From Bacillota bacterium (GTDB taxonomy: Bacteria; Bacillota; Limnochordia; Darwinibacteriales; Darwinibacteriaceae), in assembly GCA_012837385.1 (NCBI GenBank), contig DURH01000059.1:1-64000 (forward strand): DNA of 64,000 bases. The letters run 5' to 3'. A model generated the notes under the pieces. That model saw only the letters and a list, made by a program, of their open reading frames with translations, made no database searches and was not told where the DNA came from. The translations under genes and the position numbers were made by a program. This document shows, in pieces, positions 42,585 through 51,121 of this stretch. Position 1 is the first letter of the stretch, and each line of letters begins with the position of its first letter.

Positions 42585-43544
42585 ATGCTTACCTACACAC
42601 TGCGCAAACTTTTGATGCTGATCCCCATGTTATTGGTGATTACCTTTTTGATCTATGTGGGATTAGAGCTCACCCCAGGTGATGCGGTCTCCTTCATGGT
42701 GGGGCCGGATGCCCTGGCTAATATGTCCCCAGAGAGGCTCAATGAACTCAGAGATGCCCTGGGGCTCAACGATCCCTTCATAGTTCGCTACTTTAGATGG
42801 CTGGGCAGGGCTCTGCAGGGCGATTTCGGTTACAGCCTCACCAGCGGGGTGCCCATTAAGACCATCGTCTTCAGCCGTTTACCCGCGACTTTGGAACTCT
42901 CCATCGCGGCGCTGATTGTTTCCACCATCTTAGGAAGCATTCTGGGCATGATCAGTGCCCTCAGAAAGGGTTCCGTTTTAGACGTGAGCCTGACTGTAGC
43001 TGGCATGGTTGGTGTTTCCATTCCCCAATTCTTCTTTGCACTGGTATCCATCTTAATCTTTTCCTTCAACCTGGGTTGGCTGCCCTCAGGAGGGCGTACC
43101 CTGCCTGGTTACACCACCTTCCTTGATCGCCTGCCCCACTTGGTGATGCCTGCCCTAGTATTGGGCGCGACCATGACCGCTGGGGTAATGCGCTATTCAC
43201 GTGCCAGCATGCTGGATGCCTTAAGTAAAGACTATATCAAAACAGCCCGCAGCAAGGGTTTGCCAGAGTGGCGGGTTAACTTGATGCACGGGTTTAGAGT
43301 GGCCCTCACACCGGTAGTTGTACTGGTGGGCTTTAGGCTGCCAATGCTCATCGGCGGCTCAGTAGTGGTTGAACAGATTTTCCAGTGGCCTGGCATCGGC
43401 AAGGAGTTTGTGGCCGCGGTTAGGGGCCAGAACCTTCCCCTAGTGATGATGATCGCATTGTTCACTGTGGCCGCTGTGTTGATTGCCAGTTTCCTGGTGG
43501 ATTTGGTAACTGCACTCCTAGACCCCAGAATTCGTTTAGAGTAG
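42585..43544 (+). CDS. Dpp/Opp-type ABC importer permease B
   Basis: 319-residue membrane subunit of the family-5 importer. Features are the N-terminal LRKLLMLIPMLLVITFLIYVGLELTPGD, the DppB segment RYFRWLGRALQGDFGYSL, and the EAA-like loop DYIKTARSKGLPEWRV. ATG 42585 follows TGGAGGG. Partner of the next gene; substrate specificity lies in the binding protein. Confidence 0.94.
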   Translation: MLTYTLRKLLMLIPMLLVITFLIYVGLELTPGDAVSFMVGPDALANMSPERLNELRDALGLNDPFIVRYFRWLGRALQGDFGYSLTSGVPIKTIVFSRLPATLELSIAALIVSTILGSILGMISALRKGSVLDVSLTVAGMVGVSIPQFFFALVSILIFSFNLGWLPSGGRTLPGYTTFLDRLPHLVMPALVLGATMTAGVMRYSRASMLDALSKDYIKTARSKGLPEWRVNLMHGFRVALTPVVVLVGFRLPMLIGGSVVVEQIFQWPGIGKEFVAAVRGQNLPLVMMIALFTVAAVLIASFLVDLVTALLDPRIRLE

Positions 43545-43553
43545 GGTGATATC

Positions 43554-44474
43554 GTGAGCCGGACAGCTAGTCGTTTAGACCGCAAAATGGACCTCCTGAA
43601 GATGCAGGAAAAGGAGGGCCTGCTCAAGTCTAAAGAAGGAAGCAGGGCGGTGGGCAAGTTTATCCAGAACAAGCTGGCCCTCATCGGCCTAGTGGTTTTT
43701 GCTGTAATCCTGCTTTCCTCTATCTTCGCCCCCCTGCTGACCAAGTATGATCCTGCTATGATTGACCTGAGGGCTAGGCTGAGCCCGCCGTCTTGGGAAC
43801 ATCTCTTTGGTACGGACAAGCTGGGGCGAGATGTTTTTGCCCGCGTTTTGTACGGGGGCCGCATTTCCATCTTGGTTGGTTTCGGCGGCGCCTTAGGCGC
43901 AGCCCTAGTTGGCGTGAGCTTAGGCACTTACGCAGGTTACAAAGGAGGTTGGCTGGATAAGATTCTCCTCCGCGTCTCAGAAATATTTATGGCCTTTCCT
44001 CAAATCATCTTAGTCCTCTTACTAGTTTCTCTTCTGGGACAGAGCCTCTGGAATCTGCTAGTGATCTTCACCATTACGGGCTGGGGCTCAGTGTACCGCA
44101 TGGCCCGTTCCCAGATGCTCTCCATCCGTGAGGAAGAATACGTGCAGGCCCTTAAGGCCTTTGGGTTGAGCGATGCCATCATTGCCTACAAGCACATGCT
44201 GCCCAACGCACTGGGTCCCATAATGGTTAACCTCACTTTGAGTACCGCCATGTTTATCTTAGAGGAAACCGCCCTCAGTTTCCTGGGCTTAGGTGTACCT
44301 CTGCACATCCCCACCTGGGGGAATATTCTCAACGCTGCCCAGGACCTCACCATTCTGCAGGAAGCGTGGTGGATTTGGGTCCCGGTTGGATTGGTTATCT
44401 CCGCCTTCGTCCTCAGCATCAACTTCGTCGGTGACGGGCTGCGGGACTCTGCCGATCCTACGCAGCAGGGTTAG
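43554..44474 (+). CDS. Dpp/Opp-type ABC importer permease C
   Basis: 306 residues. The DppC pattern includes HLFGTDKLGRDVFARVLYGGRIS near the middle, the EAA loop EEYVQALKAFGLSDAIIAYKHMLPN, and the C-terminal FVGDGLRDSADPT. GTG 43554 is preceded by AGGGTGAT, nine bases after the permease B stop. Forms the transmembrane channel with permease B. Confidence 0.94.
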   Translation: MSRTASRLDRKMDLLKMQEKEGLLKSKEGSRAVGKFIQNKLALIGLVVFAVILLSSIFAPLLTKYDPAMIDLRARLSPPSWEHLFGTDKLGRDVFARVLYGGRISILVGFGGALGAALVGVSLGTYAGYKGGWLDKILLRVSEIFMAFPQIILVLLLVSLLGQSLWNLLVIFTITGWGSVYRMARSQMLSIREEEYVQALKAFGLSDAIIAYKHMLPNALGPIMVNLTLSTAMFILEETALSFLGLGVPLHIPTWGNILNAAQDLTILQEAWWIWVPVGLVISAFVLSINFVGDGLRDSADPTQQG

Positions 44475-44486
44475 GAAGGTGGTTTC

Positions 44487-45485
44487 GTGGACACGATTCT
44501 TACTGTGGATAACCTCCACATCAATTTCTATACAAACAACCGCTGCAACGAAGCAGTGAGGGGGGTCTCCTTCCAGCTCAAGAAGGGGCGCACCCTCTGC
44601 CTGGTGGGCGAAAGCGGCTGTGGGAAGAGTGTGACAGCATCCTCCATCATGAGGCTGTTGCCGCCCCTGAGCCGTATTGAGGAAGGTGAGATTATCTACC
44701 ATACCGACCAGGGTGATCTCCGCCTTCACGAGCTGGATCCCAATGGACCTGAGATCCGCTCCATCAGGGGCGCGGAAATCGCCATGATCTTCCAGGATCC
44801 CATGACCGCACTTAACCCCGTGTACACCGTGGGGTTCCAGATTCGGGAAGCCTTTATGTACCACACCAAGATGGCCGCGGCAGCCATGAAGGAGAAGGCA
44901 GTGGAGCTCTTACGCAGCATGCGCATCCCCGCACCGGAGCAGCGGGTGAACGAGTATATTCACCAGTATTCCGGCGGTATGCGCCAAAGGGCCATGATCG
45001 CCATGGCCATGGCCTGCAATCCCCAGATTCTCATTGCCGATGAGCCCACCACCGCTTTGGACGTGACTGTGCAGGCCCAGATTTTTGACCTCATGAACGA
45101 CCTGCAGCGGGAACACAATGCCGCCATTCTGCTGATCACCCATGATATGGGTGTCGTGGCAGAGCTGGCCCATGATGTGGTGGTAATGTACATGGGCGAT
45201 GCTGTAGAGAACGGGCCGGTGGAGGAAATCCTCACCAAACCAGCCCATCCCTATACCTCGGCGCTGCTGAGGTCCATTCCAGTTTTGGGGCAGTCCAAAT
45301 CCCAGAAGTTGGAGCCCATCCGTGGTTCCACTCCTGATCCCTATAATCGCCCCAAGGGCTGCCAATTCCGCCCCCGCTGCGATTTTGCCACCGAAAAGTG
45401 CCTGCAGGATCCTGAGACTTTTGACGTCAGTGCCGACCATACGGTGAAGTGCTGGCATTGGGAGAAGGTGTTAGCGAATGCATAG
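44487..45485 (+). CDS. Dpp/Opp-type ABC importer ATPase D
   Basis: 332-residue ATPase: Walker [15 protein letters not shown], signature YSGGMRQRAMIAMAMA, Walker B ILIADEPTTALDVT, switch histidine in LITHDMGVVAE. The C-terminal oligopeptide/dipeptide extension with GCQFRPRCDFATEKC and the late HTVKCWHW holds the cysteines usual in DppD. GTG 44487 behind AGGAAGGTGG. Overlaps the next ATPase gene by eight bases. Confidence 0.95.
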   Translation: MDTILTVDNLHINFYTNNRCNEAVRGVSFQLKKGRTLCLVGESGCGKSVTASSIMRLLPPLSRIEEGEIIYHTDQGDLRLHELDPNGPEIRSIRGAEIAMIFQDPMTALNPVYTVGFQIREAFMYHTKMAAAAMKEKAVELLRSMRIPAPEQRVNEYIHQYSGGMRQRAMIAMAMACNPQILIADEPTTALDVTVQAQIFDLMNDLQREHNAAILLITHDMGVVAELAHDVVVMYMGDAVENGPVEEILTKPAHPYTSALLRSIPVLGQSKSQKLEPIRGSTPDPYNRPKGCQFRPRCDFATEKCLQDPETFDVSADHTVKCWHWEKVLANA

Positions 45486-46506
45486 GGAAAAGGAAGTTCT
45501 TTTGAAAATCAGAAACGCCCAAACCTATTTCCCCGTCCAGAAAGGCCTGCTCAAACGCACTGTGGGCCATGTTCGGGCGGTGGACAATGTCAGCCTCGAT
45601 GTGTACCGGGGAGAGACCCTGGGATTGGTGGGGGAAAGCGGCTGCGGCAAGACCACTTTAGGCAAATCCATCCTGCAGCTGGTTCGTCCCACAGGCGGCG
45701 AGTTTATCTACAACTTCGATGGACAAGAAAAGGATCTGCGCAAGCTCTCTAATGAAGAGATGATGCAGGCCAGAAAGAGGCTGCAGATTGTCTTCCAGGA
45801 TCCCCATTCTTCCCTGAATCCCGCCTTTACCATTTTCGGATCGCTCCAGGATCCCCTGAAGAAGTTTGGGATCAAATCCAAGGAAGAGCGCAAGCAGATT
45901 ATCGGCGACCTGCTAGAAGCAGTCAACCTGCGTAGGGAGTACATGCACCGCTATCCCCACGAGTTCAGCGGAGGGCAGCGGCAGCGCATTGGCATTGCCA
46001 GGGCTTTGTCTTTGGGGCCAGAGCTGATTATCTGCGATGAGGCAGTGAGTGCCTTGGACGTTTCCATCCAGGCCCAGGTGCTCAACCTCCTTCTGGAGCT
46101 GAAGGAGAAGCATAAGCTCACCTATATCTTTATCAGCCACGACCTCAGCGTTGTGGAATATATGAGCGACCGCATCGCCGTAATGTACCTGGGTAAGATT
46201 GTGGAGTTGGCCCAGGCGGAAGACCTGTTTGCCAACGCTATGCATCCTTACTCCCAGGCTCTGCTCTCCGCCATTCCCGTGGCGGAAGTGGGGCGCAAGA
46301 GAAACAGGATTGTTTTGGAGGGGAATGTCCCCAGCCCGGTGGATCCGCCTCCAGGCTGTGCTTTCCATCCACGGTGCCCCTATGCCATGGAGATGTGCAA
46401 AACCACCGTTCCTGAACTGCGCAAGCACATCATCGACGGTAGGGAGCACCATGTTGCCTGTCATCTGACAGATGCCAGGGCAGTCACGACACAGAAAACG
46501 TCTTAA
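45478..46506 (+). CDS. Dpp/Opp-type ABC importer ATPase F
   Basis: 342 residues: Walker [15 protein letters not shown], signature [14 protein letters not shown], Walker [14 protein letters not shown] (an alanine replaces the more common proline in DEP), switch histidine [12 protein letters not shown]. The C-terminal extension has [18 protein letters not shown] 45478 lies inside the end of ATPase D. It pairs with ATPase D and completes a full five-subunit importer. Confidence 0.95.
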   Translation: MHREKEVLLKIRNAQTYFPVQKGLLKRTVGHVRAVDNVSLDVYRGETLGLVGESGCGKTTLGKSILQLVRPTGGEFIYNFDGQEKDLRKLSNEEMMQARKRLQIVFQDPHSSLNPAFTIFGSLQDPLKKFGIKSKEERKQIIGDLLEAVNLRREYMHRYPHEFSGGQRQRIGIARALSLGPELIICDEAVSALDVSIQAQVLNLLLELKEKHKLTYIFISHDLSVVEYMSDRIAVMYLGKIVELAQAEDLFANAMHPYSQALLSAIPVAEVGRKRNRIVLEGNVPSPVDPPPGCAFHPRCPYAMEMCKTTVPELRKHIIDGREHHVACHLTDARAVTTQKTS

Positions 46507-46524
46507 TTATGGAGGTAGACACCA

Positions 46525-47448
46525 ATGACATTAACTGAGCTGAGAGGGGTCATTCCACCGATTGTCACGCCTTTTGATGAGGCCGGTGAGCTAGATACAG
46601 CTTCCCTGAGAAGAGCGACCAACTATTTGATTGACAACGGCGTGCACGGCATTTTCTGCCTGGGATCCACTGGCGAATGTGCAGCGCTCACCGATGTGGA
46701 AAGAATCACTATCGTGCAAACAGTTGTGGAGGAAACCGCGGGCCGAGTGCCGGTTTTGGCGGGCATTACCGAAACCAGCACCAGAAGGACCATTCGCTTG
46801 GGCCAAATGGTAATTGAAGCCGGCGCCCAGGCAGTAGTTGTGGCTCCGCCCTTTTACCACATGAACAGCCAGGATGAGCTGCTCACCTACTACCGTGACC
46901 TAGCAGCCGCTCTGCCTGTACCCATCATCGCTTACAATGTACCAGTTCTGGTAAAAACTCCACTGGAGCCAGCCACTGTGGAAATCTTGGCCAAGGAAGG
47001 AACTATCCTGGCTTTGAAAGACAGCGGCGGCAACTCCAACATCCTCCGGGACTACATTATGAGGACCAAGGGTATTCCCGGCTTTACAGTGTTAACCGGT
47101 ATGGAGTTTCTGGTGGATACAGCCATCCAGATGGGTGCCCACGGCTCGGTGCCTGGGATCGGCAATGTGGCTCCCGCGGAATATGTGGAGCTCTACAACC
47201 TGTCCTGCGCCGGCGAATACGCCAAGGCCCGGGAACTGCAGGAACGCCTGATCAAGCTCTTCGAGATCTGCTACCAGGGATCGCCTAAGCTCTCTGGCTC
47301 AGCATCGGCTTTAAGCGGCTTTAAATCAGCCATGCGCTGGCTGGGCGTGATCGAAACCGCCAAAATGGCTCCACCCCTGGGGTCCCTCAATGCTGAGGAA
47401 GAAGAAAAAGTACGCCAGGTCTTAGTGGACCTAGGCTTTCTGAAGTAA
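46525..47448 (+). CDS. N-acetylneuraminate lyase / dihydrodipicolinate synthase family aldolase
   Basis: 307-residue class I aldolase. The family motifs are GSTGECAALTDVE, the tyrosine in IAYNVP and the Schiff-base lysine in LALKDSGGN. The GSTGE form is typical of N-acetylneuraminate lyases and related keto-acid aldolases, while DapA usually has GTTGE, so a catabolic role is favoured. It follows a complete importer and precedes nanE, fitting cleavage of sialic acid to ManNAc and pyruvate. A related sugar-acid aldolase role remains possible. ATG 46525 behind GGAGG. Confidence 0.87.
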   Translation: MTLTELRGVIPPIVTPFDEAGELDTASLRRATNYLIDNGVHGIFCLGSTGECAALTDVERITIVQTVVEETAGRVPVLAGITETSTRRTIRLGQMVIEAGAQAVVVAPPFYHMNSQDELLTYYRDLAAALPVPIIAYNVPVLVKTPLEPATVEILAKEGTILALKDSGGNSNILRDYIMRTKGIPGFTVLTGMEFLVDTAIQMGAHGSVPGIGNVAPAEYVELYNLSCAGEYAKARELQERLIKLFEICYQGSPKLSGSASALSGFKSAMRWLGVIETAKMAPPLGSLNAEEEEKVRQVLVDLGFLK

Positions 47449-47473
47449 TCCGCCAACGGGAAGGAAGAGTAGA

Positions 47474-48136
47474 TTGGGTGTTTTGAGTGCTGTTCATAAA
47501 GGATTAATTGTCTCTTGTCAGGCCTTAGAAGATGAACCTCTTCACGGCCCCATGCTCATGGCCGCCATGGCTAGGGCAGTTCAGTTCGGCGGAGCGGTAG
47601 GTATTCGCACCAACGGCAAGTACGAAGTTGAGGTGATCAAAAAGATCACCAATCTGCCAGTGATCGGCATCAAAAAGGTGACCAATGAGGCAGGGAAGAT
47701 GGCCATCACTCCCACCTTCAGCCTAGCCCAGGAACTGGTGGAGGCTGGTGCAGATATGATCGCGGTGGATGTGCGCCGGGAAAGGCCCTTTGGTGAGCCC
47801 CTGGAGGAGCTGATCCCCAGGATTCGGGAAGAGCTTGGGGTTCCCGTGATGGCTGACTGCGCGGCTCTGGAAGATGCCCAGGCCGCGGTGGAAATTGGGG
47901 TTGATGTGATTGCTTCCACCTTTGGTTTCCGCCTAAACGACTTGGGTACAGAACCTGACTTTGAGCTCTTGGAAGGGATGCTGAAACTGGGCGTTCCAGT
48001 GATCGCAGAAGGCGGTTTCTGGTATCCTGAACAGGTAGTGCAGGCCTTTGAGATGGGCGTGTGGTCTGTGGTGGTGGGCAGCGCCATTACCAGGCCTTTG
48101 GAAATAACGAAGCGGTTTGTGCGTGCCTTGGGCTAG
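47474..48136 (+). CDS. nanE: N-acylglucosamine/ManNAc-6-phosphate 2-epimerase
   Basis: 220-residue NanE-type TIM barrel converting ManNAc-6-P to GlcNAc-6-P. Typical stretches are GLIVSCQALEDEPLHGP at the N-terminus, GAVGIRTNG, PVIGIKKV, ADMIAVDVRRERPFG and PVIAEGGFWYPEQ. The start is TTG 47474 behind AAGGAAG (47461-47467). It ends the transporter operon, with a strong terminator after it. ManNAc kinase and nagA/nagB are not in the window. Confidence 0.92.
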   Translation: MGVLSAVHKGLIVSCQALEDEPLHGPMLMAAMARAVQFGGAVGIRTNGKYEVEVIKKITNLPVIGIKKVTNEAGKMAITPTFSLAQELVEAGADMIAVDVRRERPFGEPLEELIPRIREELGVPVMADCAALEDAQAAVEIGVDVIASTFGFRLNDLGTEPDFELLEGMLKLGVPVIAEGGFWYPEQVVQAFEMGVWSVVVGSAITRPLEITKRFVRALG

Positions 48137-48181
48137 GCAGCTGCCGAATCCAGAAATGCTGAATAGGCCAAATGCTTGATC

Positions 48182-48212
48182 AGAGGGACTCCAGATGGGG
48201 TCCCTCTTTTTT
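48182..48212 (+). terminator. Rho-independent terminator of the importer-nanE operon
   Basis: Stem AGAGGGAC / GTCCCTCT with a T run, about 45 bases after the nanE stop. Confidence 0.92.
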
Positions 48213-48287
48213 CGGAAAAAACGTAACAAAAAGTGAAAAGCAAAGAAGGATATTCAAAAACTGTGTCAAATAAGTATGGCGAGAACC

Positions 48288-48305
48288 ATTTGAAACGGTT
48301 TAAAT
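48288..48305 (+). promoter_or_regulatory. LacI-type operator, copy 1 (xylose operon)
   Basis: ATTTGAAACGGTTTAAAT, an imperfect palindrome (14 of 18 positions) with the central CG common to LacI-family operators. An identical copy lies 99 bases downstream at 48387-48404, so a looped or cooperative repressor complex is plausible. The LacI-type protein encoded at 54011 is the likely binder. Confidence 0.8.
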
Positions 48306-48386
48306 TCATTTTCTGTACATAGCAGTGGTCCGAGATCTTGTTATCGCTATTGAGTCAATTTCCCAGACCACTCTATTTGTCCCGTC

Positions 48387-48404
48387 ATTTGAAACGGTTT
48401 AAAT
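48387..48404 (+). promoter_or_regulatory. LacI-type operator, copy 2 (xylose operon)
   Basis: Second identical copy of ATTTGAAACGGTTTAAAT, 82 bases before the first gene of the xylose operon. The region between the two copies also contains AGTGGTC and GACCACT as a nested inverted repeat (48324-48330 and 48366-48372). No certain promoter could be placed; the 349-base gap 48137-48485 contains no gene. Confidence 0.8.
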
Positions 48405-48485
48405 GGCGAGTCAACGCCTGGCTGCCCCAGCTTGTCTCTTTACAGCAGGGGTGAGCACAACATTTGTTAAGGGAGGAGTCTTAAA

Positions 48486-49889
48486 ATGACAGAACGTCTC
48501 AAGCTGAGCGATGTGGAAGTTGTTGAAATACCGTGGGTGGAACCGGTGTATACCCGGGACTTCCCGGAAATCCCAGAGGAAACCTATGCTCAGCGCGTCG
48601 CCAGCCTCAGGGCCCGCATGGAAGAGCACGGCCTGTCCCATGTGGTGGTTTACGGCGACCGGGAGCATTTCGCCAATACAAGGTGGCTCACGGGCTATGA
48701 CCCGCGCTTTGAGGAAAGCCTGACCATCGTGGGCCTGTCCGGCAAGCCCCGCCTGCTGGTGGGTCTGGAAGGTTTGTATTACGCAGCCATCGCCAAGGGC
48801 GTAGATGCTGAGCTGTATGATGAGTTCAGCCTGCAGGGACAGCCCGGTAAGGGCCGGTCGCTGGCTGAGATTTTCGCGGACTGCGGCCTGGCTGCAGGGA
48901 GCAGGGTGGGCTTGGTAGGTACCAAGTACCGCCAGACAAATGAGTACGGCCAGACCAAGCTGGCCAGCGATGTCCCCTACTACTTGGTGGAGGTCTTGGC
49001 CAAGACTGTGGGCTTCGACAACATAAGCGATGTCACCCGGTGGTTCACCGATACCACAACTGGCCTGAGGATTCCTCTCACAGTGGATGAGATCGCTCGC
49101 AACGAAATGATCAACCTCATGGTATATGCGGGCATGCGCAACGCCATGGCTGCCCTCAAACCGGGAGTGACTGAAGCTGAGATCTCCGGCAAACTGAATT
49201 ATGACGGTAGTATACCCCTATCCTGCCACATTGTGGTCAGCTTCGGGGACAACGTGGGCTTGGCTCTGAACAGCCCCACCAATAATGAGCTGCGCCTGGG
49301 CGATCCCCTCAGTGTAGCCCTAGGTGTATGGGGTGCCAATATGGCCCGTACAGGCATCGCGGTGCACAGCGAGGATGAGTTCTCCCCTGAGATCGCCGAC
49401 GCCATGGAAAAGGTATTCGTGCCCTATTTCGATATGCTGCTGCGCTGGTATGGAGCGCTGCATGTGGGTGTTAAGTGCGGAGACGTCTACGAGGTAGTCA
49501 GGGACTACATGGAGGATCCCTTCTTCCAGATTGCCCTGAACGCAGGACACCTCATTCACTTTGAGGAGTGGATCAACGCTCCCTTTGTGCCCGGCTCCGA
49601 GGATGTGCTCCAGTCCGGCACCATGATTCAGTGCGATATCATCGTCCCCGCGACTGCTCCCTATCCAGGTGTACACACTGAAGACAGCCTGGTTGTGGCC
49701 GACGCCGCGCTCCGGGCCGAATTAGCGGAGAAATATCCTGAGGTTTGGGCCCGCATCCAAGGGCGGCGCACCATGATGGAAGGCCTTGGTTACACGCTCC
49801 ATGAAGATGTCCTGCCCCTCTGCGATTTGCAGGGACAGGTACAACCCTTTATGCTCAACCCCACGCAAGTGCTGCGGTTGAAGAAATAG
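48486..49889 (+). CDS. M24 (pita-bread fold) peptidase-like protein lacking metal ligands
   Basis: 467 residues with a creatinase/prolidase N-terminal domain and a C-terminal pita-bread domain. In the place of the usual GDxxxxDxG and DxTRT it has LGDPLSVALG (about 271-280) and GANMARTG (283-290), so the two metal aspartates are gone; the later glutamate of the EPG motif is also replaced (VPATAPYPG), while H355 in GHLIHFEEW and E399 in HTEDSL remain. It may be a non-peptidase, like creatinase, which needs no metal. It heads the xylose operon, behind GGGAGG. Its role there is unknown. Confidence 0.85.
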   Translation: MTERLKLSDVEVVEIPWVEPVYTRDFPEIPEETYAQRVASLRARMEEHGLSHVVVYGDREHFANTRWLTGYDPRFEESLTIVGLSGKPRLLVGLEGLYYAAIAKGVDAELYDEFSLQGQPGKGRSLAEIFADCGLAAGSRVGLVGTKYRQTNEYGQTKLASDVPYYLVEVLAKTVGFDNISDVTRWFTDTTTGLRIPLTVDEIARNEMINLMVYAGMRNAMAALKPGVTEAEISGKLNYDGSIPLSCHIVVSFGDNVGLALNSPTNNELRLGDPLSVALGVWGANMARTGIAVHSEDEFSPEIADAMEKVFVPYFDMLLRWYGALHVGVKCGDVYEVVRDYMEDPFFQIALNAGHLIHFEEWINAPFVPGSEDVLQSGTMIQCDIIVPATAPYPGVHTEDSLVVADAALRAELAEKYPEVWARIQGRRTMMEGLGYTLHEDVLPLCDLQGQVQPFMLNPTQVLRLKK

Positions 49890-50021
49890 GTTGGTTCAAG
49901 GATTGAGTTAGGAAAGACTGGTCGAAGAACTGCTGCGGCAGTATGACGCAAAGGAGGGTAGAGCTTGCGGTAACTGAATAATTGAGCCGCAGCCAACAAC
50001 ATGAGTGGAGGGATGAAGTAA

Positions 50022-51074
50022 ATGAAACTATTTAAGCGTCGTCTACCAATCGTATTGCTGCTTACCTTTGTTGTGGTGCTTGGTGCAACCGGATTGGCAT
50101 CGGCCAAGAAACCTTTGATCGGTGTATCCATCCGCAGCCTGTCTGAAGAGCGTTGGGCCCGTGAAAAGGATATCATGGAACAGTTGGCTAAGGAAATGGG
50201 AGCAGACATCATGTTCACAGATGCCAACCATGATGAGAATCTCCAGAACTCCCAGATCGAGAACCTGATTTCCCGTGGAGTAGATGTACTGATTATTATC
50301 GCCCAGAACAGTGACGTAGCCGCCACTGGAGTGCAGATGGCTTCTGAAGAAGGAATCCCAGCCATTGCTTACGACGTAGCTGTCTTCCACCCCGACGCCA
50401 TCTACCTCTCCTTTGACAGCATCAAAGTGGGCTACGAGATGGCCAAGGTTATCGTGGACCTGGTTCCCAAAGGCAACTACATGTGGCTTGGTGGATCCCC
50501 AACCGATGACAACGCCTATCTCGTGCGCCAGGGACATTTCCAAGTTCTGCAGCCTCTCATTGACAAAGGCGACATCGTCCTCGTAGGTGAGCAGTGGTGC
50601 ACCGCTTGGAGCCCCCAGGAAGCTATGATGCACACAGAGAACGCTCTCGTTGCCAACGATGACAAGATTGACGCAGTTGTAGCTTCCAACGACGGTACCG
50701 CTGGCGGCGCAGTTCAAGCCCTTATGGAGCGCGGGCTGGCTGGCACAGTACCCACCTGCGGACAAGACGTTGACCTTGCCGCTGCTCAGCGCATTGCCGA
50801 AGGTACCCAGGCGGTATCCATCTTCAAGGACGTTAGGGTATTGGCTCGCACTGCCATTGAAGCCGCTATGGAGCTGGCTGAAGGCAAGAAGCCATCCCAC
50901 ATCAACGGCACGTATCGCAACGAGGAGCGGGGCATTGAGCAGGAAGCCATCCTTCTCGACGTAGTGCCCATCACCCAGGATAACCTGTATGAAGTGATTA
51001 TCCTTGGCGGGTTCCACGCCCTTGAGGATGTCTATCGCAACGTTCCCAGGTCCGAATGGCCTGACCAAAAGTAG
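50022..51074 (+). CDS. xylF: Xylose ABC importer, substrate-binding protein
   Basis: 350-residue periplasmic-binding-type protein with a signal peptide ending near GLASAKK. The mature protein begins PLIGVSIRSLSEERWAREKDIM and includes NQDENLQNSQ-like DANHDENLQNSQIEN, GGSPTDDNAYLVRQG and PTCGQDVDLAAAQRI, closely XylF-like. ATG 50022 behind GGAGGG. First of xylF-xylG-xylH. Xylose as substrate follows from xylA and xylB in the same operon. Confidence 0.92.
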   Translation: MKLFKRRLPIVLLLTFVVVLGATGLASAKKPLIGVSIRSLSEERWAREKDIMEQLAKEMGADIMFTDANHDENLQNSQIENLISRGVDVLIIIAQNSDVAATGVQMASEEGIPAIAYDVAVFHPDAIYLSFDSIKVGYEMAKVIVDLVPKGNYMWLGGSPTDDNAYLVRQGHFQVLQPLIDKGDIVLVGEQWCTAWSPQEAMMHTENALVANDDKIDAVVASNDGTAGGAVQALMERGLAGTVPTCGQDVDLAAAQRIAEGTQAVSIFKDVRVLARTAIEAAMELAEGKKPSHINGTYRNEERGIEQEAILLDVVPITQDNLYEVIILGGFHALEDVYRNVPRSEWPDQK

Positions 51075-51121
51075 AGTTAACCGTAACTAAGGGAAATTAC
51101 TAAGGAAAGACGGGTGGACTT

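Noticed and set aside
50043..51068. 341-codon open frame on the minus strand
   Set aside because: It is antisense to xylF over nearly its whole length and shows no protein-family pattern or ribosome-binding site.
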